Translations under genes and position numbers: made by a program | DNA from: Psococerastis gibbosa | Taxonomy: Eukaryota; Arthropoda; Insecta; Psocodea; Psocidae | Direction of reading: 5' to 3' | Assembly: GCA_963971405.1 (NCBI GenBank) | Contig: OZ020484.1 | Location: 19,592,001-19,656,000 of the forward strand | DNA: 64,000 nucleotides | Shown here: positions 10,849 to 20,420 of the stretch, one piece after another | Position numbering within the stretch: position 1 is the first letter of the stretch | Layout of the letters: the number at the start of each line of letters is the position of its first letter | The notes under the pieces: model-generated | What the model saw: the letters and a program-made list of their open reading frames with translations, nothing else | What the model was told of the DNA's origin: nothing | Databases searched by the model: none

Positions 10849-13175
10849 TAAATCCATCATAGTAACTGACTAGCAAGTTATATCTCGTGATAACAGAAGA
10901 CATACATGTAAATGTAAATGATTGTGACGTTATTGGACTTGTCTAGGGAAACGTAGACCACTCGTCTATTGACAACCCTATTTATCAAAGGCGGGAGGCA
11001 TTTTAAACTGCGGCGCACTATCAAATCCTGCTTGGTGGTCCATTATGGCATCATTCCTCAGGTTAACCAGAAACTTAGTTATCTATTTACAGAATCACTT
11101 TAAAAGCTGTAATAAACCTGTAATAGGTATAATTGAAATCGTAGGATTTATGAAGGAGATGATTAATACGTAGATACATCGACACAGCAGTGTTAACGTA
11201 ATAAGTAAACATGTATTAGCGTAAATACTATCACACCTACTAGTAATTCATCAGGGAAACTCACTTAGATGTGGTAAAAATTTTTCCACTTTGCCATAGA
11301 AAAGAAAGTACCCCTATAATTAATTATAAAATGTACACTTATTATGTTCACAAAGTACCTAGCTTTGTCTACATAGAACATTTGACTCGGCTAAAAGTAA
11401 GAGAAGCTTTCAAAATATACTTACAAAGGTGAATTTTCAAAAAATGTCCCTTTCTACGCTGGATTTTGTGATAAGGCACAGTGAATATCGAGTGACGGTT
11501 ACGTACATATTCTCCTAAGTTAAAAGAATAGACAGTTTATGACTTACTACATACTCGTACTAACAAAGGAACATCGCTATGGCGGCAATAAATTGTCAAT
11601 AATATGTTTGGAACAAGGACATCAAAGTCATAATATTGCTGAAAGACATTACTATGTCCAAAACGAAAATAGGTTAGCCTATACAGAACATATGAATCTA
11701 TAGGCTTATCGTATATCACGTCTTGATTTGCCAACTGTTCTAACAGCAAAATGCTAACATTTCAGGAGAGCGTTTCAAAATTCATTCCGGTGGTTTTAAT
11801 TCATTATCTCCTTCACTTCAGCCCAGAAATTTTCAATTTTTTCTCAGGCTTGCAGATGCGTCGATTGAACGTAAAAAAGAGGACAAAAGAAATTGTTTGA
11901 TGCAATAAAAAATATTCATTTTTTCAGTTAAAGCAGTTTAAAGTGTTCTCCTACCTTTAATAAGCCAAACAAGAAACCTTTGTCACGATACCAAAAACGT
12001 ATCACCAACAGGAAGCCATAGGTCTACTAAATTAAACCATACTTTATGAAACTTTTCGAGGCACATTAAAACAACAATGATCACTTAAACTTAATTTACG
12101 TGGAATAAATTATATCGTAACCCCCAAAAGGAGCCAGTGTTTTTACTGTACAGATACGGAGAGGGTAATTAAGGTATCAGAAAAATATGCAAATTGGAGA
12201 ATTTGCTTAGAAATTAAGAAAAGAGTGTTCTTTCGAATTATCTTTTTCATTGCCGCAACTTTTACATCGATATCAAAGTCAGCCAGGATGGTTTTTATTA
12301 CAAAACGCATCAGCTGGTTAAACCACGATAGACAGAGCATTTCTGAATTTTGATTTTATGTAGCACTAGAACTACACGTGAACAGGCAGTTTAGATTTCT
12401 AAAAATGTCTTCCCTTCATTTTTTTTGAATTCATTTAAAAGTATTCCCACGTTACCATAATACCTGTATATGTAGCAATCGTCGACCCACGTAAATCATC
12501 GCAAGCAAGTTTACCATTAGTGTTTTATTTCTTCTGCATATCATAATATTTGCTTACCTTGCCTCCCCGGGTTTGTTCCGTTCTTATTGTGTATATGGAG
12601 TACTTGGAGTGTGGTTTCATAATTTGTGAAAAAAATCTAATTTTTACCGGAGATAGAGGAGTTATTTTTTCTTTACAATGTACGACCCTAAAATTTTTTC
12701 GCTTTCGACCGAAAATGGAGTTCGGCGAAATGAAATTCGCATCTTGCCTAGCCCGGAGGCTGAAGGGCTTACATTTATGACCTTCCTCTGCATAACATGT
12801 TATTCTGGGGTCTTAATAAATAAAATTCACTCTTACATGCAGCTTAGAGCCTTAGAATGAAAGAATAGATAGTAAAGATAGAAGAGTGTCAACGAAAGTG
12901 TCTGAAGTCAAATCCAGTGTTTTGTGATAATCCATTGTGCTGATAAAAGCAGTCTCTATGACTTGCAGTTGCGTGAGACATTTAACTGGTTGAGTTCCTG
13001 TCTCATGGTAATGCTAAAGCTTCCTCTTTAACCGTTCGTGATTCCACGTTGCAAAGCATAAACTTAGTGCAAGTTGCTGATTCAGTTTCGCATGTATCCG
13101 CGACATAAATAATACATAACACTTTGAGCATCTCCGACAAGTTCATTGTCATTGAAAGTGTGCGTTTGCACTTCT
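10849..13175. other. Intergenic, no gene seen
   Basis: About 2.3 kb of AT-rich sequence without a recognisable repeat or coding region. The frames present are under 103 codons and have no motif. Confidence 0.4.
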
Positions 13176-13650
13176 AATAAGGGTATTCACTATGTTGATG
13201 TTATCGAGTTACCAAGTTAAAGGTGTAATACAAGTTACCACACATTGTAAGCAGGCCCTGTCTTATAAATGGTTAGATGGGCGTTTGCCCAGGGCGCCAA
13301 GCTTCTGGGGGCGCCAGTCGAAATGAAAAAATACTTCATAATATACCCAAGTTAAATAAAGTAAAACTTGTGAGTTTACATCTTATACTTTGGTCGTATT
13401 TCTTACCATTCTCTTTCGCAACATTTTGTTTTAAATGGGGTAGCGGGCGTTGGAAGACTTGTTGTCCAGGGCGGGGAAATCTCACGGTCGGGGCCTGACT
13501 GTGAGTGGATCTCTGGGGGTTGCAAGTTCACCGTGATAAACAAATATGGCGGCGGCTGACACATTCCATTCATTTATCGATTGCAGCGCCGCTCTAACAG
13601 TTTAACGCGCTATAACCAACCCTAAAGAGAGTTTCGCTAACACCCTATTT
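13176..13650. mobile_element. Harbinger-like MITE family M3, copy interrupted by a hAT MITE
   Basis: The left end AAGGGTATTCACTATGTTGA, with GTTATCGAGTTACC, aligns with the ends of the M3 copies at 36371 and 36982. The internal word AAATATGGCGGCGG is shared by all three. The right end reads GCTAACACCCTATTTG. Terminal GGGT and TAA/TTA flanks suggest PIF/Harbinger, which is an inference. The copy is split at 13244-13505 by a hAT-type MITE. Confidence 0.75.
13252..13497. mobile_element. hAT-type MITE with degraded 8-bp target duplication
   Basis: It begins CAGGCCCTGTC and ends GGGGCCTG. Subterminal GCCCAGGGCGCCAAGC and GGGGGCGCC are typical of a widespread animal hAT non-autonomous group. The flanking 8-mers ATTGTAAG (13244-13251) and ACTGTGAG (13498-13505) match at 6 of 8 bases. 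The paralogous M3 copy at about 36450 has the uninterrupted site ATCGTGAG, which confirms an insertion. Length is 246 bp with no coding capacity. Confidence 0.88.
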
Positions 13651-14025
13651 GTATATATATATATATACGGTATATGGGCTAAAACATCAATTCAAAATAA
13701 TTTAAAATGATAATACGACACATAAGACAACAAATTTAATCTGCAACTGAACGTACCACATATTAACGAGCGCGGCAGTACGTGAGCTAAGCTCCCTAAC
13801 AACCTCACAACCGTCCCCTTGCACCTGCGGTGATCGGGAACTCGCCTCTTCGGGGTCTCGCATTAACGCGGTTCCATTTTCTAATTTTTCGCGCAATTTT
13901 TTAAATTTTTTTTCTCTCATAGGAACACCAAAAAAATAGTCAAATCGGTCCAGCCGTTGACGCGTGATGGCGTGGCCAAGGGAAATAGGGATTCATTTTT
14001 ATGTATAGAAAGATTATATAACAAT
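13651..14025 (-). repeat. Possible LINE 3' tail relic
   Basis: The plus strand holds CAAATCGGTCCAGCCGTTGA followed by CGCGTGATGGCGTGG and GGGATTCATTTTTATGTATAG. This wording is common at the 3' ends of arthropod RTE/CR1-type retrotransposons. A 72-codon minus frame (13702-13920) is rich in charged residues but has no known motif. Class and strand are tentative. Confidence 0.35.
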
Positions 14026-15094
14026 AAATGAGGATTTTCGGTATGAGACAGAATGAATGTTTTTAAGTCTATTCCAATGCATTTGCCGGTCGTTGGCGCT
14101 GCATGAAGCTTGGCTCATGAGAATTGACAGAGTAATCAAGACTACAATTACAGTTATTACCGGATTTTATTCAAATAGTCAGCCGGGGCAGAAGTCATCA
14201 GGCTGGCGGGTGGTCCTAGTACCTAGACGTCTCATAGTAGACATGCAGTCATATTGGGTCGTACATGCTTGAGTCCGTGCAGGTTCTTAAAAAAAGCATT
14301 CAACTATAGTAGGCTACCCGCAGTCGTAATTGTACTCATGGGTCTGTTCTATTGTACTTCCAATTAATAGGTAAATATCATTGCATATTGATATTGGATT
14401 TTACATCTAATTGGATTTCCAGTATTCCAAAATTAAAATTCAATAGCCTGCTTAGCCAATATTTAATTACATATATATATTGCAATATATAATATGTATA
14501 TAATATCAGACTTCAAACGAAAAATTAACAAATATTTTACCGAGTATGGTCATGTTATGTGCCCATAAGACAAATATATACACTACATGACATAAATTTA
14601 GACACACAAATAATGCGAAACTGATACCAAGTATTATTTCTGGATTCACAATATGTGCTAAATCAAGGCAGATCATTTTGAGCTGATTTGGAAATTTTTG
14701 AGTAAACACCGTGAATACTGCAGGTGAGTGGTCGATTGAACAAACTCAATTTGAAATAAGACGCTAGAAAATATTATTTTAACACAACACTTCATGTATA
14801 CCCCTACACTAGGTCTAAAAGTAAACAAAATTGTGTTCCGAGAGCGACATTTCTTTGAAACTGATAAACGTAAAGTTTTGTACTTCAACCTCTTTGTGTA
14901 GGACATTAAAAAAATATTATTCTTGAACTTCTTCATCCACGTTACCCCTATTGATTCAATGATTCTTTCAGCCCATAATGGGGATGATGATAGGACTAAC
15001 AACGGTATAATTGGGGGGGGGGGGGTGAAATCTATAATTGAGTGAGTAATACTGTCTTTTATCCAAATTCAAGGAGTAGTTTGTCCTCTAATCG
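14026..15094. other. Intergenic, no gene seen
   Basis: No gene recognised. A G12 tract lies at about 15012-15023, just before a piece of repeat R4. Confidence 0.4.
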
Positions 15095-15220
15095 TCAGAC
15101 AAAAATGTCATAAAAACACTTCCGGGACCTCAAAACGAGTAAATCCGTTGAAATCTCAAAATCAAACATTTCAAACATCACATAGCTTTCCTTATACTAC
15201 TATAAGTAAGTATAAATAGG
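15095..15220 (+). repeat. Repeat R4, terminal fragment
   Basis: It shares CTTCCGGGACCTCAAAACG, GTAAATCCGTTGAAATCTC, AACATCACATAGCTTTCC and TTATACTACTATAAGTA with the end of the R4 copy at 31540-32485, in the same orientation. Confidence 0.8.
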
Positions 15221-16204
15221 AAATCAAATAACCCACATGATCCCTCATTGTTGATTAAGATTCAGTGGCAAATGAATGAGTAGGTCTCCTATATGCCCTA
15301 GTTTATAAGGACGTAAGTCCAGAAGTTGTAGCTGAGCACTAATTAGGGGCACCGGTAATGTCATTTCTGTGTGGGCCGGATGAGTATAAAACTTGGACAT
15401 TAAGCCAACTCATTTCTCGAGTTATTCATTCCGACCACGCATCACTCATTAGGATGGAATAGGTATACAAACTTTTTATTTGCCAGCTTTTCACGTAAGG
15501 ACAGTTGTTATTAGTCGCAAAGGTGGACTTTTCCCGGTCACTGAAATGTTAGCGGTTGACCTTTAACTTTAACTTGATTTGACAGTGACAATGTAATGAT
15601 TGTGTACTCGTAGTATGCTGCCACTATCGTTTAAGAAGTTTTTATTTACAATCTTTATCATTTATTTATTTATTTATTTAACGTATATACATATGCAAAC
15701 TGTACTGTGTTACGCATGCAAAATGCATGATCCCAGCTGAGGCCATAGGACAAGAACTACCCCTACATCTGGAGGACCCATCACGGCTGTTTAGGTACCA
15801 GACATTACTGGCAACGCATGGCCCGCGGCGACTTGCTATCCGTTGCACTGGACAGCTAGTTGCGTTATAGATAATAAGGGATCAACTGCATAGGGGCATA
15901 TACAATATAATACTATGAATATTGTAATTGGTGTAAGCAGTAAAAATTGCCAACTTCAGACACACAATACTGTGCACGTAGAATAGGTGGCGTGACAGTT
16001 GGAACAATAAAATATAAAATATGCTAGATAAGGTATCTTATAGGTTAAAAATAAGAATACAATACGGTTTTTGCATTGAAGAAATGTAAATTAAAAATAA
16101 AACATTTTGGTGTAGGGGCAAAACGCAGGAAGTCAAGTGACAAGAAATTGGCGAGACATACCGGATACAACTAGTATTAGTAATTATCAAACTTATATTG
16201 AGAG
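15221..16204. other. Intergenic, no gene seen
   Basis: No gene. A (TTTA)n tract at about 15660-15680 is probably a decayed retroposon tail. Confidence 0.4.
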
Positions 16205-16340
16205 GGGGGGGGGGAATATTTCCTCCCTACTAAATAACGTTTTTTTTTTTAGAAAAAAAAGTGATTTTAAGTGATCCAAAATAAATCAACTAATGTATTG
16301 AAATAGGTTTTCCATAATTGTCAAGTAGCCTATTGTAGCG
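16205..16340 (+). repeat. Dispersed repeat R6, copy 2
   Basis: A G10 tract is followed by TTTCCTCCCTACTAAATAAC, a poly-T/poly-A stretch, AAAATAAATCAACTAATG, GAAATAGGTTTTCC and CAAGTAGCCTATTG. It aligns with 2655-2795 and with 19705-19855. Confidence 0.7.
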
Positions 16341-16567
16341 AACCAGCATGCATTAATACGGGAGCACCTACTGGAGATTTAAACAATACCTAAAATCTGT
16401 ACCCATTAATTATTTTCACTTTACTGTACATCGAAACACAATAGGTCATTGGCATACAAAAATAACCTGAAAACGGTGTGTAGTGTAGACCTTTTCAACA
16501 ACCCCAGCATATAATTTTTTGAAATTGCAATAAAACTAACCATTAAGATTTACTATACAAAAGAATC

Positions 16568-16762
16568 CGTACTTGGCTGTATGTTACTATGTGTCAATGG
16601 TAAGCTTGTCTGAGCTTCTCTTTATCGCTTGTAGCTCGTATGAACTGACATTGAGAACGTGTTCCAGTTGGCCGACGGCAAAAATTCTTGTGGAAACAAC
16701 TCAAATACTGTTCAAAAATCCATGGTGTTGTTGGCAGGACAATGGGCCACTATATAAGTAGC
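16568..16762 (-). repeat. Dispersed repeat R3, minus-strand copy
   Basis: It contains TGTGTCAATGGTAAGCTTGT, TTATCGCTTGTAGCTCG, TTGGCCGACGGCAAAAATTC and CCATGGTGTTGTTGGC, which are the reverse of the R3 words at 4448. It ends at GGGCCACTATATAAG. Confidence 0.75.
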
Positions 16763-17565
16763 GCTACGTAGATAAGAAAAACTTCAAGTAATAATACTCT
16801 ACACAAAAGAGACTTCGGGCGATATCACATTTTAACCCCAAGAGTAAACCCCCGCGTAGAAATTTCAAATGTAAAAATTCCTCTGAATATGCCGATAAGC
16901 AACAAAGCAAAACAAAAAGATGCTGCAAGAATAAGAGACAACATTATTCAGTGAAAACAAGCGTTGGAGGGTACGCGGATATTATTGAAGGATGCGGAAG
17001 TAGAAGTCGAATACAGAATTGTCAACAAAAGTGAGAATACAAATGGCGCGAGGGGGTTGAAAAAATGTGAAAACAATATGGTACAAGGCTAATAACGAGA
17101 AGAGCTCTCAGGAAACAACATCAAGGGGGTGTTTATGTGTAAATAAATGTAAATGGGGAGTAGTAAAAAGTGGTTTAGTGTCGCAGATTCGGATTTCACA
17201 TAGTACGCGACTTATAATGTCGCAAACCTGTCAATGCTGTTTTAAAAGTGTATTCCAATGTGAAAATAATTAAATTGTTTGTTTTGGGCTTCGGAAACGG
17301 CGAGAGAAGAAAGGGCGCGTTGTACCATCAACACAGTCAGAAACTGTTTTCCTAATAATTTTTTTATTGCTATTTTTCCTCTCATTTTTACTTCCACGGC
17401 TTTTTGTTTTCTTCGCGGCAATTTTGCTGCAAGTTTGGATTCTGATTTGGTTCAGATAGGACCTAAGTACTGTAAATTGAAATTTGCCTCTTTTTAAAAG
17501 TAATATAAAATTAATATTAATAATTAGATCATTCACTCACTCTTTTCCTTTTCCAGTAACCCCGG
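16763..17565. other. Intergenic, weak minus-strand frame
   Basis: No repeat recognised. A minus frame at 17270-17536 (88 codons) includes a basic stretch (KIAAKKTKSRG...ERKNSNKK) but has no recognised domain or splice context. It is probably chance. Confidence 0.35.
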
Positions 17566-17815
17566 ATATGAGTTGCCTATTAGCAAAAGCAATCCTGTCC
17601 ACCCAGGTCGATTTTGAGAAACCGCAAAAACCTGCTGTGCCATGAGGTATAACATTACAGTTTTTAAAGCTAATTTTAACAGTATTACAATTGCTTTTGC
17701 GTCTCAATATCTGATTCATCGGATAGAGTATTGAAAAATAAAAAAATAGCGCGAATATCTCAAAACTGAAAAAAATGGAGAGGATTGCTTTTGCTAATAG
17801 GCAACTCATATATTG
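17566..17815. mobile_element. MITE M5 with ~30-bp terminal inverted repeats
   Basis: GATATGAGTTGCCTATTAGC plus AAAAGCAATCCT at 17566-17598 is repeated as an exact reverse complement at 17785-17815, enclosing about 185 bp of AT-rich non-coding sequence. The symmetry and length fit a MITE. Flanking target duplication is unclear, so the superfamily is not assigned. Confidence 0.75.
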
Positions 17816-17884
17816 ATATATTGAAAAAAAATTACTATACATATAATTACATAATTGTATTATCAAGCTTCCGCTTATCGAGCA

Positions 17885-17907
17885 ATAATAATAATAATAA
17901 TAATAAA
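17885..17907. repeat. (AAT)n microsatellite
   Basis: About seven AAT units lie directly upstream of an S1 SINE. Confidence 0.85.
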
Positions 17908-17927
17908 AGTAGAAACACTATGTATCG

Positions 17928-18123
17928 GGACATGTAGAGTAGTGGTACAGACTCCGACTTTCACCCACACTTGCTACATTTTCTGGCCATGCTTCGGAGG
18001 GCATGTAAAGCAGGCGGTCCCGGGCCTTCCTAGTTGAGTGTAAGAGAGGGCTTTATAGCCCTAACTTCACTAGGTTGGCTTAGTAATAAAACAAAAGAAG
18101 TCAATATTTATTTATTTATTTAT
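17928..18123 (+). repeat. SINE family S1 with B box deleted
   Basis: The head GGACATGTAGAGTAGTGGTA is intact, but the stretch holding CCGAAAGGTTGTTGGTTCGA is missing, so the Pol III B box is lost. The body matches the family closely (GCATGTAAAGCAGGCGGTCC, GGGCTTTATAGCCCTAAC). The tail is TATTTATTTATTTATTTA. Confidence 0.9.
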
Positions 18124-18214
18124 GCGATTTCATACAAACCACATTTTTTTGAAAATGATTGAAAATATGAAAATTATTGGGGCATGAATCATCAATAATT
18201 TCTTCAGATTTTTT

Positions 18215-18325
18215 TTTTAGAACGAAAACTTTTCTTGGAAAAGTAACTTTTTTGGTTTTGTCACTGTGCTGTATTTAACGCCCAAAACATGCTTGAAGCT
18301 AGAAAGCATCGATAGAAATGTTCCG
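18215..18325 (+). repeat. Repeat R4, diverged internal fragment
   Basis: It aligns with 31905-32005: TTTCTTGGAAAAGTAAC, TTTAACGCCCAAAACATGC, TTGAAGCTAGAAAGCATCG and ATAGAAATGTTCCG. The copy is heavily diverged. Confidence 0.6.
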
Positions 18326-18736
18326 TGTGTTTTAACTACAATATTAGTAGGCTTATGAAATATTTCTACTAAATTTCTCGTAGACTGCAAAGCATGATAT
18401 TTGTGAGTTAATTTTTAACCAGCTACCTGAAGAATGTCCGGCCAGGTCCGCAAATGCAACAGGTGCGTGCTGAGTTAAACCAGTAGGGGTGAGGTTAATG
18501 ATTGATGAAGTCTTAGTTAATTTTGACGTGCATTAAAATAACTGCCTCATTGGAGTCTATGGGCTAATTAGGTTCACGATAATGTCAGAGGTCACAGCTA
18601 AAGTTCACGTTACCTACTGCAAATTATTTCGTCATATTTTATTATCGCACAGTATTATACTGGTAACAGAATAACATTATGAAAAAGGAATCAGATATTT
18701 CCAATTTTACAGGAACGCGGAAGCCGAGTAAAGTCT

Positions 18737-18925
18737 GGACATGTAGAGTAGTGGTATGGGCTCTGACCTTCACCCGAAAGGTTGTTGGTTTGAGTCCCAC
18801 GCTTGCTACATTTTCCTCGTAGCACATGTAAAGCAGGTGGTCCCGCGCCTTTTTATTTGGTTGTAAGAGAGGACTTCAAAGACCTAACTGGGCTAGCTAC
18901 GTTAAGAAATAGAACAAAAGTTATT
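18737..18925 (+). repeat. SINE family S1, diverged full-length copy
   Basis: The A box TAGAGTAGTGGTA and a near-intact B box (GGTTTGAGTCC) are present. The body has ACATGTAAAGCAGGTGGTCC and TTGTAAGAGAGGACTT. The tail is decayed. The matching minus-strand frame with GLKPTTFRVKVR is a by-product of the SINE, as at 27294. Confidence 0.88.
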
Positions 18926-19029
18926 AATCAATTAATTTTATATTTAAGCATTCATTTAAAACTCACTTTATTTTCCTTTATTATAACCTCACAATACATC
19001 AAAAATATGAAAATAGCTTGGAGCATCAA

Positions 19030-19254
19030 TTTTTCACTTTCCTATGTATACGTTAGTAAAGCTTTTTGAGGGTCGAAATTTTTTGTTTCGAGATTTTAAC
19101 GGATTTACCCGTATTGAGGTCCCAAGAACGTGTCTGTTCATCGATTTCGGGGCAAACTACTTGATAGATTTTAACGAAATTTTGCATACTGGTTCACAAT
19201 AATCATTACTCGGGACTCCTTTTTTACTTTTGGGCTAACTCAATTTTGGAGGAT
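19030..19254 (+). repeat. Repeat R4, partial copy
   Basis: Starts with TTTCCTATGTATACGTTAGT and continues AAGCTTTTTGAGGGTCGAAA, GAGGTCCCAAGAACG, GGGGCAAACTACTTGATAGA and GGGCTAACTCAATTTTGGAG. It has the same order and orientation as 40115-40400. Confidence 0.8.
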
Positions 19255-19412
19255 TTAACTTCCAAAGCTAAGGCAACAAAGCCCTCTCATTCACTCAACT
19301 AGGAAAGCTCGGTCGAGCTGCTTTGCACTCCCTCCGAAGCATGGCCAGAAAATGTAGCTAGTGTGGGACTCCGTACCTCCAGTCTACAGTCCTGACATGC
19401 AGACATGTGTTT
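19255..19412 (-). repeat. SINE family S1, minus-strand diverged copy
   Basis: It contains CAAAGCCCTCTCATTCACTC, AACTAGGAAAGCTCGG and CGAAGCATGGCCAGAAAATG, then a worn head ending CCTGACATGC. The TTTA tail is missing. Confidence 0.8.
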
Positions 19413-19704
19413 TGTAGAATAATTATTGGAGGAATGAACTACTTCTATCATCTCCTTATCAAAGCTTAAGGAAAAACTGTTATGTGTTAAAGTTAAAGTT
19501 TACAAACCAGGCTATAGAGAACCGCATGCTGCAATAAGTTAGATGGCTAGCTAAGTGGGGATTGATTTAAGAAGAACATAAAACATGTTGGGGACTTATC
19601 TGATAATGAGCTTGTGGATGAGTTATGTGGTTGTCAAGTAAACGGCCGATGACAGCGGGCTTTGAGGTCGCGTGCCGCGCCAGCAAGCTACGCCTATGTC
19701 CCTT

Positions 19705-19855
19705 ACGGTAATAGGCTACTTGACAATTTTTGAAAACCTATTTTAATGCATTAGTAAAGTTAATTTAACCCCCCTAAAATTAATATTTTTTTCTTTAAAA
19801 AAAGGTGAAAAAGGCACTATTGAGGCTAGAGCGAAAAAAACATTTTTCCCAACAT
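19705..19855 (-). repeat. Dispersed repeat R6, minus-strand copy
   Basis: AATAGGCTACTTGACAATTT, AAAACCTATTTTAATGCATT and CCCCCCTAAAATTAATA mirror the R6 copies at 2655 and 16205. A second GTCAAGTA word upstream (near 19633), opposite to TACTTGAC, suggests the element has inverted ends and may extend to about 19630. Confidence 0.65.
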
Positions 19856-19884
19856 TTTAAGTTTGATGGTTAAAAAGAACGTAA

Positions 19885-20420
19885 CTTGGTGAGTAAAATC
19901 CGGGATGATAGGCCGTGGGTGGTCTGTGGCAATGCATTAACTTCTAAGATTGTAACTCATCAGCATTAATGAGACTCAGCAGCAACTGTTTGGGCAAAGG
20001 GATGTGCACCGGTATTTATACCAGATAGGTGGTGGGGGGAGGGGGGAGGCGGAACCCTCCTCACCCCTGATTGGCTCTCTGCTTTCTCAACCTGATTTTT
20101 GGATGAGGATGCCATTAACTTTCCTGTAGCCTAGAATGACGTCATCATTCAGAAATCAGGTTGAACTAGCAGGGAGCCAATCAGGGGCAAGGAGGGCTCT
20201 GCTTCCACCCCCACCACCTCTCGTCTTGGTATAAATATCGGTGCATATCCCGTTGCCCAAACAGTAGCTGCTGGGTCTCCAAGATACAATATTAGAAGTT
20301 TATGCAGGACCATTGCAAATGTAGACCGTATAGATGTTGTCGAAAGTCGAAACGTTTAGAAGTACCCTCTTAGATTGACCATGGCCTGTCATCTCGAATT
20401 CTACTGCTTCATCAAGTAAA
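19885..20420. mobile_element. Fold-back element M6
   Basis: A long imperfect palindrome. The left arm holds AACTTCTAAGATTGTA, GAGACTCAGCAGCAACTG, TTTGGGCAAAGGGATGTGCA, GGTATTTATACCA and CCCCTGATTGGCTC. The right arm repeats these in reverse order and complement from about 20140. The centre is near TAGAATGACGTCATCATTC. The right arm carries about 65 extra bases near 20305-20370. It is non-coding and the superfamily is unknown. Confidence 0.75.

Noticed and set aside
12550..12860. Two overlapping plus frames near 12.6 kb
   Set aside because: No start context, domain or splice sites were recognised, and composition equals the flanks.
17885..17907. CRISPR-like or tandem array
   Set aside because: Only microsatellites such as (AAT)n are present. 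No direct repeats with unique spacers occur in the window.
18642..18827. Minus frame with GLKPTTFRVKVR, also at 27286-27483 and 58988-59191
   Set aside because: All three lie on the heads of S1 SINEs. The protein similarity is due to the shared repeat, and there is no gene.
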